22,715 nucleotides of DNA, taken from positions 1 to 22,715 of the IMG/VR virus record IMGVR_UViG_3300006128_000068. One strand, 5' to 3'. Of the stretch, positions 1 to 7,435 are shown piece by piece. The first letter of the stretch is position 1, and every line of letters starts with the position of its first letter. The notes beneath the pieces are model-generated. The model searched no databases. It was not told the origin of the DNA and was given only the letters and a program-made list of their open reading frames with translations. The position numbers were made by a program, and so were the translations under genes. The stretch comes from a virus.

Positions 1-23
1 GCTGTATAAACGTATGATGACAT
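1..23 (-). CDS. Start of a gene truncated by the left edge
   Basis: Only seven codons and two bases are visible, reading MSSYVYT from an ATG at 23-21. It is called because an AGGA ribosome-binding sequence lies eight bases upstream of the ATG, and a late-type octamer GATAAATA (49-42) lies just beyond that, overlapping the end of the fibre gene. The product cannot be identified from so few residues. By position it belongs to the same late, minus-strand region as the fibre protein. Confidence 0.6.
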
Positions 24-41
24 TTTCTTATTCCTGTAATG

Positions 42-49
42 TATTTATC
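42..49 (-). promoter_or_regulatory. Late-type promoter octamer GATAAATA
   Basis: On the minus strand the octamer GATAAATA, followed by C, differs by one base from the T4 late -10 element TATAAATA. It lies immediately after the TAA stop codon of the fibre gene and 18 bases before the ATG of the next gene (23-21). No -35 element is expected for T4-type late promoters. Function is inferred from sequence and position. Confidence 0.55.
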
Positions 50-2590
50 TTAGAGTCTACCAATTGCCACTTCAATGACACCTTCGCCTTCGTGGTTCTC
101 TAATGCTTTACCAATAACTGTTCCCATGCCAGGATTAAACCCTGGTCTTGCATATCCATTACCACCGCTAACTAGCAAGTCACCTTTCTTGATCAGTCCA
201 CGAACTTTAACTGGAACACGACCTTGTAGAGCAATTGCTACTGCGATTCCCGGACATGTTGAGTTCATAACATATGCAGGGTTAGTAGACACTACGCCTG
301 CTACTCTACTTGTTCCGTCTTGAGCAATAGTAACTTCTTTATCACCACCAAACTCTAATACAGTTCCAGGTTCATAATCTTGATCGGCTTCATAGTACTC
401 AGCCAAGTCAGCGTATGTTGCTTGTAGTCTTGAACCTGATGATAATTGTAAGTTACCTGTAAATGTTAATACTGTTGTGTTTGATCCAGCATTGATAGTA
501 GTTAAACCATTCAATGTTGTGATGTTGTTTTGAACTGCACCAATAACAGTAGTTGCGTTTGCTACAGTACCTGTTACATTAGCACCTGTAATTGCTGTTA
601 AACTACTACCAGTACCTGTTACTTGTAAATAACTTGCGGCCGCAACACCACCCAAATAACTTGAATTATTGGCAGTATTTGCAAATGTTGCGTTGGCAAT
701 TGCAGTATTTGATAATGCATAATTAGCGGCTGCAACTCCACCTAAATAAAGAGCATTGTTTGCAGTAGCAACTGTGCCACTTACATTAGCACCTGCTACA
801 CTATTAGCAGTAGTTGCGTATGCTACTGCCCCACTTACATTAGCACCAGCAACTGAGTTGGCAGTTGTTGCGTATGCGACTGCTCCTGTTACATTAGCAC
901 CAGCAACTGAGTTTGCTATAGTTGCGTATGCTACTGCCCCACTTACATTAGCACCTGCTACGCTATTAGCAGTGGTAGCATATGCAACTGCTCCTGTTAC
1001 ATTAGCACCTGTAAGTGCGCTCAATTGAGCACCGTTACCACTTATATTGCTAAACACGCCATTGGTTGCGCCAATATTGCCAACGTTAGCATTACCTGTA
1101 GCATTTAATGTTCCTGCTGACACATTGTTATTTGTTACTAAATTGCCACCGTTAATATTTGCAGTTACAGCAAGGATCCCAGCAACACCCAAATTAACAC
1201 CAATATTAGCATTGCCTGTAATGTTTAAATTAGTTGTTGATAGATTGCCAGTTGCGGCATTAAATGATAAGTTAGCGTTTGCATATTCGGCAACGTTACC
1301 TGATGTTGCATTTGCTAACATCAGATATGATGTACCACTTGAAGTAGTAGTAATGTTAGCGTAATCAGCAACGTTAGCATGGTCAACGTTTAAGTTTGCA
1401 ACACGTGTAGTTGATGTTACAATTAATGGCGCTGTACCTGTAGCGATATTAGAAGTCAAATACTTTGCTGAAACTAAATTGCTAGCAATAAAGTTATTAG
1501 CAACAACATTACCACCATTGACTGTTAAAATCGTATTAGCAAAATCGTAAGTGAAGTTTGCATTACCTGCTAACAAATTGTTATCGTTAAACTGTACAGA
1601 TAAGTTAGAACCTTGTGCTCCGTTGCCGCCGCCACTTCCACCAATAGAAGAGATTACTCTACCACCTGTACCATAAACTGTTGCTGTTAATCCACTTGTA
1701 GTTTGTAATGGTAAAATAGGACCTGCGGTTCCGTTTGGATAAATTGAGTTTGAAACAGTAATCGTAGTGGCACTAGGAATACTGTTGATGTAATATGTTG
1801 TATTGGCTGTAAGACCACTAGTAGATAAACCACCCAAGAACACAACAGGTTGATTTACTTCAAACAACACGTTAGCATTAGCAACTGAGTTACCAATGTT
1901 AATTACGTTTGTTGCCACTGTTGTAGCAGTAACGTTACTGCTGTATGAATATGCGTTATGACCTGTACCACTATAAGGTGTTGATAGTGAAGGGTCAGTA
2001 TACAATGCAAAAGTGTTTGATGTTTGGGCTTTTACGTAATAGTTACCACCATTTAGTGCATTACCAATACTGTTTGCAATGTTAGGTGCACCTGTAATTG
2101 TAATTGTTGCACCGTTAGTAAAATAGTTATTTTGTGTAGTAGTAATAACTACGGGACTAGTGTTACTTGCGTTTTCGATATACGCTGTGATTGTTGTTTT
2201 AGGAGCCCAAGATAGATTACCTAAGCCGTCAGTTTGCAATACATAACCAATGGCACCACCTGCAATAGTAACGTTACTGATGTTACCTAAATTGATATTG
2301 CCACCGGCGTTTCCACCTGCATTGATCCAGTTAGTACCGTCAAAAGCAAGGACTTGTCCTAAACCCACATCAACTGGATTAATGTTTAAGTTACCAACAC
2401 TACCGTCGATTTGACTAAAACTGATTCCTGAATAGGATGTTAATACTTCTACGTTTTCATTGGGAGTTGTTTTACCAATAAACAGACGTTTTTGGTCGCT
2501 TGCCCAACCAAATTCTGCTTCGTCTAATTGTGGTAGGTCAACTAAATTACCTGACCTTTGTTGAATCTTTGATATTTGTACGATTGACAT
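50..2590 (-). CDS. Repetitive tail-fibre or virion appendage protein
   Basis: An 846-residue protein rich in Ala, Gly, Asn, Thr and Val, with little charge until its C-terminus: the composition of phage fibre or adhesin stalks. The N-terminus (IVQISKIQQRSG... about residues 1-40, then LPQLDEAEFGWASDQKRLFIG) resembles N-terminal modules of virion receptor-binding or Mtd-like proteins. The centre holds four exact-period 18-residue repeats (GANVSGAVAYATTANSVA type) and further degenerate copies; YLGGVAAA occurs twice. The last 120 residues (727-846, beginning ADLAEYYEADQDYEPGT) are non-repetitive, more charged and probably a folded tip or chaperone-like module. It sits at the end of a minus-strand run behind a late-type promoter. 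It probably takes part in host recognition, but tail fibre, head fibre and whisker cannot be separated here. Start: ATG with AGGG 12 bases upstream. Confidence 0.75.
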   Translation of the reverse strand: MSIVQISKIQQRSGNLVDLPQLDEAEFGWASDQKRLFIGKTTPNENVEVLTSYSGISFSQIDGSVGNLNINPVDVGLGQVLAFDGTNWINAGGNAGGNINLGNISNVTIAGGAIGYVLQTDGLGNLSWAPKTTITAYIENASNTSPVVITTTQNNYFTNGATITITGAPNIANSIGNALNGGNYYVKAQTSNTFALYTDPSLSTPYSGTGHNAYSYSSNVTATTVATNVINIGNSVANANVLFEVNQPVVFLGGLSTSGLTANTTYYINSIPSATTITVSNSIYPNGTAGPILPLQTTSGLTATVYGTGGRVISSIGGSGGGNGAQGSNLSVQFNDNNLLAGNANFTYDFANTILTVNGGNVVANNFIASNLVSAKYLTSNIATGTAPLIVTSTTRVANLNVDHANVADYANITTTSSGTSYLMLANATSGNVAEYANANLSFNAATGNLSTTNLNITGNANIGVNLGVAGILAVTANINGGNLVTNNNVSAGTLNATGNANVGNIGATNGVFSNISGNGAQLSALTGANVTGAVAYATTANSVAGANVSGAVAYATIANSVAGANVTGAVAYATTANSVAGANVSGAVAYATTANSVAGANVSGTVATANNALYLGGVAAANYALSNTAIANATFANTANNSSYLGGVAAASYLQVTGTGSSLTAITGANVTGTVANATTVIGAVQNNITTLNGLTTINAGSNTTVLTFTGNLQLSSGSRLQATYADLAEYYEADQDYEPGTVLEFGGDKEVTIAQDGTSRVAGVVSTNPAYVMNSTCPGIAVAIALQGRVPVKVRGLIKKGDLLVSGGNGYARPGFNPGMGTVIGKALENHEGEGVIEVAIGRL
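781..1010 (-). repeat. Tandem 54-bp in-frame repeats in the fibre gene
   Basis: The plus-strand string ttacattagcacc starts at 781, 835, 889, 943 and 997, an exact 54-bp period. Each unit encodes 18 residues of the form GANV(S/T)GAVAYATTANSVA. A degenerate relative starts at 574. The copies differ mainly at synonymous or conservative sites, so this is an expanded stalk repeat and not a CRISPR or a mobile element. Confidence 0.9.
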
Positions 2591-2617
2591 AAGTGTATCT
2601 TGCCCTAATACACTTAT
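2589..2617 (-). promoter_or_regulatory. Inverted repeat covering late promoter and fibre start codon
   Basis: A perfect 10-bp inverted repeat has arms at 2589-2598 and 2608-2617 with a 9-base loop (2599-2607). In minus-strand RNA the 3' arm contains the A and U of the fibre gene AUG, and the loop carries a possible AGGG ribosome-binding site. The 5' arm overlaps the late octamer GATAAATA (2622-2615). A transcript starting about six bases after the octamer (about 2609) would lack most of the 5' arm, whereas read-through RNA could fold and hide the start codon. Confidence 0.6.
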
Positions 2618-2622
2618 TTATC
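2615..2622 (-). promoter_or_regulatory. Late-type promoter octamer GATAAATA for the fibre gene
   Basis: The minus-strand GATAAATA lies 24 bases before the fibre ATG at 2590, in the 39-base gap after the nuclease gene. It is one base from the T4 late consensus TATAAATA. It overlaps the 5' arm of the inverted repeat at 2589-2617, which suggests that start-codon access depends on where transcription begins. Confidence 0.6.
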
Positions 2623-2629
2623 TAATTAC

Positions 2630-3316
2630 TTATAGGAATTTTGTGTAGTATTCTTCTAGTTTTTTGAACCAAAGATCAGTATACTTGTCGAATTCAGCAC
2701 CCTCAATGATAAATTCTGCATATACTGCGTTAGGGTCGCACATAAAAATTACACCCTTACGGATATTTGTGCCCCAAACTTCATTATGAGCATTTGCATA
2801 GGCTGCTGTCTGAATAAAGTAATCTTCAATCCATTCACGCTTTTTGATTTTGTTTGCTTGTTTGTGATCCATGATAGCCTCTTGGCCATTATGTATACCG
2901 CATAAATCGGTTGTACCTGCATAAATCTGTGGGAAATAAAGACTGACTTCTGTACCCCAAAACTCGCTACAGTTCACAAGACCCTGAGCAATAATGCTAT
3001 GTGCCATTTTATGACTTTGTACAGAGTACGGATTGCTACCAGGCTCCCCGGTCTCACCTGTTTTGACATAATTTTCAAGCCACTTGTGCATACGTGTGCC
3101 ACGCCCCGCAGCCTCGGTAGTAATCTCTTGTGCTTTTTGTACACCTACACGTTTACGCCAGTTTTGTAATGCTTGTTTGCTTTCTTCGCTTTTAGTTGCG
3201 TCTAGGATAGTTGTTACGCTGGGGACTCTATATCCATCAGGGGTAACATATTTTCGTGATCCATCAATAGTTTCTTTTTTTAATTGTACGTAGTTAAATT
3301 TGTTAGGGTTATACAT
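2630..3316 (-). CDS. PD-(D/E)XK (RecB/Cas4-like) nuclease
   Basis: A 228-residue protein with the motif order of the RecB-type PD-(D/E)XK nucleases: GRGTRMH with His77, a conserved Glu123 before a strand, YAGTTDLCG with Asp137, the IMDHKQ strand carrying Asp150 and Lys152, and the helix QTAAYANAH (Gln169, Tyr173). These residues should bind Mg and cut DNA. The family acts in phage recombination, end processing and host DNA breakdown. Three cysteines (116, 139, 193) are too few and badly placed for the 4Fe-4S cluster seen in Cas4 or AddB. It overlaps the end of the upstream SGNH gene by eight bases, so it is probably translated with it. The fold is well supported; the biological substrate is not known. 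Confidence 0.85.
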   Translation of the reverse strand: MYNPNKFNYVQLKKETIDGSRKYVTPDGYRVPSVTTILDATKSEESKQALQNWRKRVGVQKAQEITTEAAGRGTRMHKWLENYVKTGETGEPGSNPYSVQSHKMAHSIIAQGLVNCSEFWGTEVSLYFPQIYAGTTDLCGIHNGQEAIMDHKQANKIKKREWIEDYFIQTAAYANAHNEVWGTNIRKGVIFMCDPNAVYAEFIIEGAEFDKYTDLWFKKLEEYYTKFL

Positions 3317-3992
3317 TCTCTATCCAGTTGTGGTCTTCATAGGGGTTTTCGTCATTGTAAAATTTATGGTATTCTTTTAGTGTGGTATAGGGCAAATTAA
3401 TAGGTTTAATATCCCCATACCTTTTAATAATTTCTGCATAGCAATAATCTGCTAAAACATATTGTGCTTCATAACCATCGTGTGCATCTTTCTTTGAAAC
3501 CCTAGGATACTCCCTAGTAATCTCATTAAAATTTTTAAGTTTATTTGGATCATTATAAACTTGATTATGCAAATCAGTATATTTTTCTAATGAACCTTCA
3601 CGTATATTATGCCAACTAGGTAAAAAATCACTCACGACATAAGGTATGTTATTACTTTTAAATAGGTTTACACAGTTTAGCCAATATATTAATTTTCTTA
3701 ATTCAAACGTATAATGATTGAGTTTTAAAAAACTTTGTATAATATCCTCTTCACGTGTAGCATGGGAAAATCCAATAATATAAAAAGGTTTAGTATTTTT
3801 GTCCATATAAAAATATTCATATGTTCTTCTAACAATACTATTATTATTGGATCCACGTAAAGCCAAATTAACTACAGGGACATTTAATTTTTTAGCCAAT
3901 AATGCAGGCCAGCCTACTTCCATTGGATTTTCTAATCCCTGACAATAAGTAAAACTGTCTCCGTTGACAACTAAATGTGATATTTCTAACAT
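3309..3992 (-). CDS. SGNH/GDSL-like hydrolase, paralogue A
   Basis: A 227-residue protein with SGNH-hydrolase hallmarks. GDSF near the N-terminus gives nucleophile Ser13, followed by VVNLALRGSNN (block II-like). A C-terminal segment KKDAHDGYEAQ supplies the candidate catalytic His171, with Asp169 two residues before it; the usual Asp at -3 is Lys168. The usual GxND block III is not visible; the equivalent strand reads FYIIGFSHATR. It is clearly paralogous to its upstream neighbour along its whole length (shared GWP, RRT.EY, RKLIYW, NNIPY and LKNF.EIT blocks). SGNH enzymes are esterases or deacetylases, often acting on acylated glycans. Here the substrate is unknown; surface-glycan or virion modification is only a guess. 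It begins three bases after the stop of the upstream paralogue. Confidence 0.75.
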   Translation of the reverse strand: MLEISHLVVNGDSFTYCQGLENPMEVGWPALLAKKLNVPVVNLALRGSNNNSIVRRTYEYFYMDKNTKPFYIIGFSHATREEDIIQSFLKLNHYTFELRKLIYWLNCVNLFKSNNIPYVVSDFLPSWHNIREGSLEKYTDLHNQVYNDPNKLKNFNEITREYPRVSKKDAHDGYEAQYVLADYCYAEIIKRYGDIKPINLPYTTLKEYHKFYNDENPYEDHNWIENV

Positions 3993-3995
3993 GCT

Positions 3996-4811
3996 TTATA
4001 CATCAAGTCCATAATGATATGGTAAATTCATTTCTTTTCTATACCATTGATTAATATTTTCAAATGTTCTTAATGGATATTCTGATGGGTAATCTTTTAA
4101 TGATAAAAAATTTCCTTGTACAGGTTTAAATTCACCGTAAATACTGGTTGCCTGTTCATATATAAATTCTGCCAATGCAACTTGTGCTTGTTTACCATGA
4201 TGTGCTTTATCTAATGCTTTCGGGTAATGCGTTGTTATTTCTGAAAAATTTTTTAATCTGCATATATCAGTATTGACATTTGCATATAATGATAAGTGAT
4301 TTTTTATGATATAATCGTTAGTTGTTTGAGTGTAATCAGGAAAATAATCTGAAGTAAGATATGGAATATTATTAACTTTGAAAAGATTTACTATAGAGTT
4401 CCAGTATATTAATTTACGAACTTCGCTCATTAATATACCAACGTCATCCATTTGTTCATACACAGGTTTACTAATTCTAGATCGGCTTTCACTATCTGAA
4501 TATGCTATAATTTGATAATTTTGGACTGGTTCATTATTACAGACGGAATGATATTGTTCTAATCTGGTATTCTGTGACATAGCAACAATGAAAAAAGGCT
4601 TGCTATTCGTTAATAGATTTTTGTAATAATATTCAAATGTTCTTCGATATATGCCGTCGTTACCCAATCCACGCACACCAAGATTAACAATAGGTACACC
4701 AAACTTATCAGCAACTAGTTTGGGCCAACCTTCATTGGGCGGATCATATAATGCTTGACAGTAAGTAAAACTACATCCAAGCGTTACTACGTGTGTTATT
4801 TCTGTTGCCAT
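3996..4811 (-). CDS. SGNH/GDSL-like hydrolase, paralogue B
   Basis: A 271-residue paralogue of the next gene. The block I motif reads LGCSFTYCQ, so Asp of GDS is replaced by Cys13 while the candidate nucleophile Ser14 is kept. Block II is VNLGVRGLGND. The C-terminal motif DKAHHG gives a canonical DxxH pair, Asp201 and His204. Relative to its sister it carries an insertion of roughly 40 residues (about 86-125) after FFIVAMSQNTR. Its ATG overlaps the TAA stop of the Fe-S carrier gene by one base (TAATG), so it is probably translationally coupled. The family call is good; activity and substrate are unknown, and the two copies may have diverged in specificity. Confidence 0.72.
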   Translation of the reverse strand: MATEITHVVTLGCSFTYCQALYDPPNEGWPKLVADKFGVPIVNLGVRGLGNDGIYRRTFEYYYKNLLTNSKPFFIVAMSQNTRLEQYHSVCNNEPVQNYQIIAYSDSESRSRISKPVYEQMDDVGILMSEVRKLIYWNSIVNLFKVNNIPYLTSDYFPDYTQTTNDYIIKNHLSLYANVNTDICRLKNFSEITTHYPKALDKAHHGKQAQVALAEFIYEQATSIYGEFKPVQGNFLSLKDYPSEYPLRTFENINQWYRKEMNLPYHYGLDV

Positions 4812-5137
4812 TAAACTCTAAAACTTTCGCCGCAACCGCAACGATCACGTTCATTGGGATTGTTGAATTCAAACCCTTCGTTAAGACCTCTTTTAACATA
4901 GTCTATTTCCATACCATCCATGTATACTAGGTCTTTGCCATTAACATAAACAGTGGCTCCGTGATTTTCGTATTTCATCCAGTCACGGGTAACAGGTGCA
5001 ACATCCATGTATTCTAATACATATGCCATTCCACTACATCCTGTGGTTTTTACCCCAATGCGAATTCCAACGCCCTTACCGCGTTTTTCTAATTGATTTT
5101 TTATTTTGTTGGCTGCGGGTTCTGTGATTGTAAGCAT
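4811..5137 (-). CDS. A-type Fe-S cluster carrier (IscA/SufA/ErpA family)
   Basis: A 108-residue protein spanning the full HesB/IscA length. It opens MLTITEPAANKI, has TTGCSGMAY with Cys34, and ends DRCGCGESF with Cys100 and Cys102, so all three cluster-binding cysteines of the family are present. Such proteins accept Fe-S clusters from a scaffold and pass them to client enzymes. In this window the obvious possible client is the radical SAM protein, which needs at least one 4Fe-4S cluster. The ATG is only five bases after a late-type octamer AATAAATA (5150-5143), with no Shine-Dalgarno at normal spacing, so a leaderless mRNA is possible. The family assignment is firm; which A-type subclass it belongs to cannot be told. 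Confidence 0.93.
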   Translation of the reverse strand: MLTITEPAANKIKNQLEKRGKGVGIRIGVKTTGCSGMAYVLEYMDVAPVTRDWMKYENHGATVYVNGKDLVYMDGMEIDYVKRGLNEGFEFNNPNERDRCGCGESFRV

Positions 5138-5142
5138 ATAGA

Positions 5143-5150
5143 TATTTATT
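5143..5150 (-). promoter_or_regulatory. Late-type promoter octamer AATAAATA before the Fe-S carrier
   Basis: The minus-strand octamer AATAAATA ends exactly five bases before the ATG of the Fe-S carrier gene (5137-5135). With T4 late spacing (octamer at -13 to -6) transcription would start on the A of the ATG. The only ribosome-binding-like string, AGGA, is about 17 bases from the ATG and overlaps the promoter region. Confidence 0.5.
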
Positions 5151-5202
5151 TTATCCTACTATGCAGTATACAATAATTTTTTACGAATGTCTAGTGTTAT
5201 GG

Positions 5203-5868
5203 TTATTTAAACCCATATGCATAATAATTTTTACCAACTATAGGTCTTAATCGTTTCCAATCGTTATAGAATTTTAATACCACATCAGTATTAATTGGAA
5301 CCAAATTCATTAAACCGCAAACTCTAGTGTATTCTTCTATGAAAGTTTCATCACTATTCGTTAGTAAATCCATATCTATAGGTTCTGAATTTACCGTATT
5401 AATTACTTCATTTACATATTCAATTTTATCTGCATTATGAACTTTAATTTGATCTCTCATATTATCATACAAATTGTCACTAATTTTTATATGAAAAAAC
5501 TTTTCTTTGATATTATCTCTGAATGCATATCCAAATTGTTTGTAACTTTCTAATTCATAGATAAAATGATGATAATGGAAACATGTAATTATAGTAGGAT
5601 TGGTTTCCCAATTATTGTGTATATCAAATAATAAATGCGCACCAGAAGGTGTCATGTGTGCATCTGCCATCCAGTTCTGCATATCATCACGATATGAATA
5701 GTATTTTAATTTTTCTTCGAGGCTATGATCTTTTGGTCTACATCCACATGTTCCTGTTTTCCAAAGAAATTGTGTGGTATCACTTAAACTAAACAGTCTT
5801 GTTAAAAAGTTGCCACCTTCACCTATTCTATAAAAAATAAGATTTAGGTTCTTGCTGTCACTAGCCAT
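5203..5868 (-). CDS. Conserved phage protein of unknown function, GEGGNFL motif
   Basis: A 221-residue soluble protein with no signal peptide or membrane segment. Near the N-terminus, strand LNLIFYRI is followed by GEGGNFLTRL (about residues 17-26), a glycine-rich turn after a beta strand that recalls the phosphate-binding loop of sulfotransferase-like and related nucleotide-binding folds; this resemblance is weak. A short CGC (residues 41-43) and aromatic-rich FHYHHF follow, and the C-terminus ends RPIVGKNYYAYGFK. The gene lies three bases after the 111-residue gene and before the Fe-S carrier promoter. I do not recognise the family with confidence. It is called on its open frame, packing and start codon. 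Confidence 0.7.
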   Translation of the reverse strand: MASDSKNLNLIFYRIGEGGNFLTRLFSLSDTTQFLWKTGTCGCRPKDHSLEEKLKYYSYRDDMQNWMADAHMTPSGAHLLFDIHNNWETNPTIITCFHYHHFIYELESYKQFGYAFRDNIKEKFFHIKISDNLYDNMRDQIKVHNADKIEYVNEVINTVNSEPIDMDLLTNSDETFIEEYTRVCGLMNLVPINTDVVLKFYNDWKRLRPIVGKNYYAYGFK

Positions 5869-5871
5869 AAC

Positions 5872-6207
5872 TTACTTATCTAGTGCGTGTTTTGCCATTT
5901 GTTGGACGACTTTCTTTTGGTCGTCTGCTTGTGCAGGTTCAGCGTTTGGAGTTTCTGGCTGACCTTTGAATGTTACTTTGTCACCTTGAATGTTAGTGAT
6001 GACAGATTTTAGTGGGGGAACTTTAATCATATTGTACAAGTCGTTCTTGTCCAATACTAAATCATAATTATAAAAATAGTTCAATAGGTCATCTACAGAA
6101 AAATCTTGAGGGATTTTTCCCTTCTCTAAATCGTTCTGTAGTTGACTTGTTAGTACCACCAGTTTACTGATAGTGGCACTATTTTGATCGAACTCAAAGA
6201 GCCTCAT
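5872..6207 (-). CDS. Hypothetical phage protein (MRLFEF N-terminus)
   Basis: A 111-residue, hydrophilic and mainly helical protein of unknown function. It begins MRLFEFDQNS, similar to the starts of the 236-residue (MRLNDL) and 441-residue (MKLNEF) proteins in this window. It ends in a low-complexity tail rich in Pro, Ala, Gln and Lys. It starts one base after the TAA of the upstream gene with AGAGATAAC before the ATG, so both are in one transcript. Its position among late genes suggests a morphogenesis or internal-virion role, but no motif proves this. Confidence 0.7.
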   Translation of the reverse strand: MRLFEFDQNSATISKLVVLTSQLQNDLEKGKIPQDFSVDDLLNYFYNYDLVLDKNDLYNMIKVPPLKSVITNIQGDKVTFKGQPETPNAEPAQADDQKKVVQQMAKHALDK

Positions 6208-6208
6208 G

Positions 6209-6919
6209 TTATCTCTTTGATCTGCCGACGCTACCTGCTGGCTCTTCTTCTTCGGGTGCTGGGGGTGTTTCTGCTGTTAGACCAGGCTCTTCTGGCATTT
6301 CTGCACCCATGTCGCCTAAATCTGCGCCGTCTTCTTCACCTGCTGTTGGAGTAGGCATACCTACTTCACCACCAAAGTCTGCACCACCTTGACCAGTGAT
6401 GCTGTTCAATGCGCTCTTTAGTCCTTGTTCGCTTTGTGTTAATGCAGCCTGTAATGAAGTTAATGCTTCGTTTGCTTGCCCAGTGAATTGTTCACTTTCG
6501 TTAACACCAATTTCACTTTGAATGCTGTCAGACAATGCTGGTAGTTCTTTAACTAACATATCGCTAACTTCTTCAATCATCTTACGTACTGAATCTACTA
6601 GATCCTGAGCGGCTAATACAACCTGTGACTTTTCAACTTCTTCGTTTTCAAAAACGATACGTGTAGAAGGTCTGCTCATTAATTGATTGAAATGACTAGA
6701 CAATGCTTGTTCCATAAATACTAATTTCAAGTATGCAGGACTGTTCTGATTGCTGTGGAAATCAGATGCTTGTCTTGATTCTTTGATAAGACCGTGAACT
6801 CTGTTCAACATTGTTTGGGTCTTGATCTTGTCTAAGTTTGAAACATCGAAATTAAATTCGAAATTTTGTTTCAATGCTGTAGACGCATAATTTTTTGTTT
6901 CTAAGTCGTTTAGTCTCAT
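6209..6919 (-). CDS. Hypothetical late protein with acidic Pro/Glu-rich tail
   Basis: A 236-residue protein. The first two thirds are predicted helical, with SRQASDFHSNQ and long amphipathic stretches. The last 60 residues are low-complexity and acidic (GEEDGADLGDMGAEMPEEPG, then PPAPEEEE), ending in a basic VGRSKR. Helical protein with an acidic tail is the composition of phage prohead-core or scaffold proteins, but no specific homology is visible. It has its own late-type octamer GATAAATA (6951-6944), which overlaps the stop codon of the preceding gene. The N-terminus MRLNDL resembles two other proteins here. Assignment as a core protein is speculative. Confidence 0.7.
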   Translation of the reverse strand: MRLNDLETKNYASTALKQNFEFNFDVSNLDKIKTQTMLNRVHGLIKESRQASDFHSNQNSPAYLKLVFMEQALSSHFNQLMSRPSTRIVFENEEVEKSQVVLAAQDLVDSVRKMIEEVSDMLVKELPALSDSIQSEIGVNESEQFTGQANEALTSLQAALTQSEQGLKSALNSITGQGGADFGGEVGMPTPTAGEEDGADLGDMGAEMPEEPGLTAETPPAPEEEEPAGSVGRSKR

Positions 6920-6943
6920 GGTTGTTATTCCGTTTTGATTAAG

Positions 6944-6951
6944 TATTTATC
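6944..6951 (-). promoter_or_regulatory. Late-type promoter octamer GATAAATA overlapping a stop codon
   Basis: The minus strand reads TGATAAATAC. TGA is the stop codon of the 161-residue gene, and GATAAATA is one base from the T4 late consensus. The ATG of the 236-residue gene follows 24 bases after the octamer. The GATAAATAC string is identical to the one at 49-41. Confidence 0.6.
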
Positions 6952-7435
6952 ACAATTTCTTAAAACCCGGGGTTTTATTGAACTTGCGTTCTTGTAATAT
7001 TCTAGAACTATTTATGAAAGAATCCAGTTCTTCTGATAGTAATTTCTTTTTACGTGCATCCTCTTCCCATTTAATGGTATAAATTAGTTTGGATCCGTTA
7101 TCTTTTGCTTTTTTTGCCAATTTCTTGTGAATTTGCATGTCTAATTCATTGCTGGATAATCGTAAATCTAAATCTATTACACGATTGGCATCTCTGTATT
7201 GTCTGGCATTGTCAAATGTACACCAGGCTGTTGCGTTTTTGAGAGTAGTAAATTCATATGAACGGTCTATTGGAGTTAAAAATGTGACCAAATATCCAGT
7301 AGGTGTCTTAGATATCTTATATTTTTGAAACAATTCGTACCCACCATCAGGGGTACGCATAATCACAACTTCTTTTAACTCATCATTAACAAGTTGCTTA
7401 TTAATAAATTGATCTATTTTCTTATCGTATTTCAT
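6950..7435 (-). CDS. Conserved hypothetical phage protein
   Basis: A 161-residue protein with a beta-rich first half (YELFQKYKISKTPTGYLVTF, about residues 33-52) and a basic helical second half with KKLAKKAKDNGSK and ARKKKLLSEELDSF. There are no membrane segments and no motif I can name. Its ATG overlaps the TGA of the 147-residue gene by four bases (ATGA), so the two are very likely translationally coupled. Function is unknown. Its lysine-rich C-terminal half would be compatible with binding nucleic acid, but nothing specific supports this. Confidence 0.75.
   Translation of the reverse strand: MKYDKKIDQFINKQLVNDELKEVVIMRTPDGGYELFQKYKISKTPTGYLVTFLTPIDRSYEFTTLKNATAWCTFDNARQYRDANRVIDLDLRLSSNELDMQIHKKLAKKAKDNGSKLIYTIKWEEDARKKKLLSEELDSFINSSRILQERKFNKTPGFKKL

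Noticed and set aside
781-1010. Regular repeats as a possible CRISPR array
   Set aside because: There are no distinct spacers: the whole 54-bp unit repeats and is in frame with a coding sequence.
756-1028. Plus-strand open frame opposite the fibre repeats
   Set aside because: It is the antisense reading of the 54-bp repeats, giving low-complexity Val/Ala/Thr text with no ribosome-binding site; the minus-strand fibre frame explains the repeats.
2630-3316. Cas4/AddB-type iron-sulfur cluster in the nuclease
   Set aside because: Only three cysteines are present and they do not have the terminal clustered pattern that such a cluster needs.
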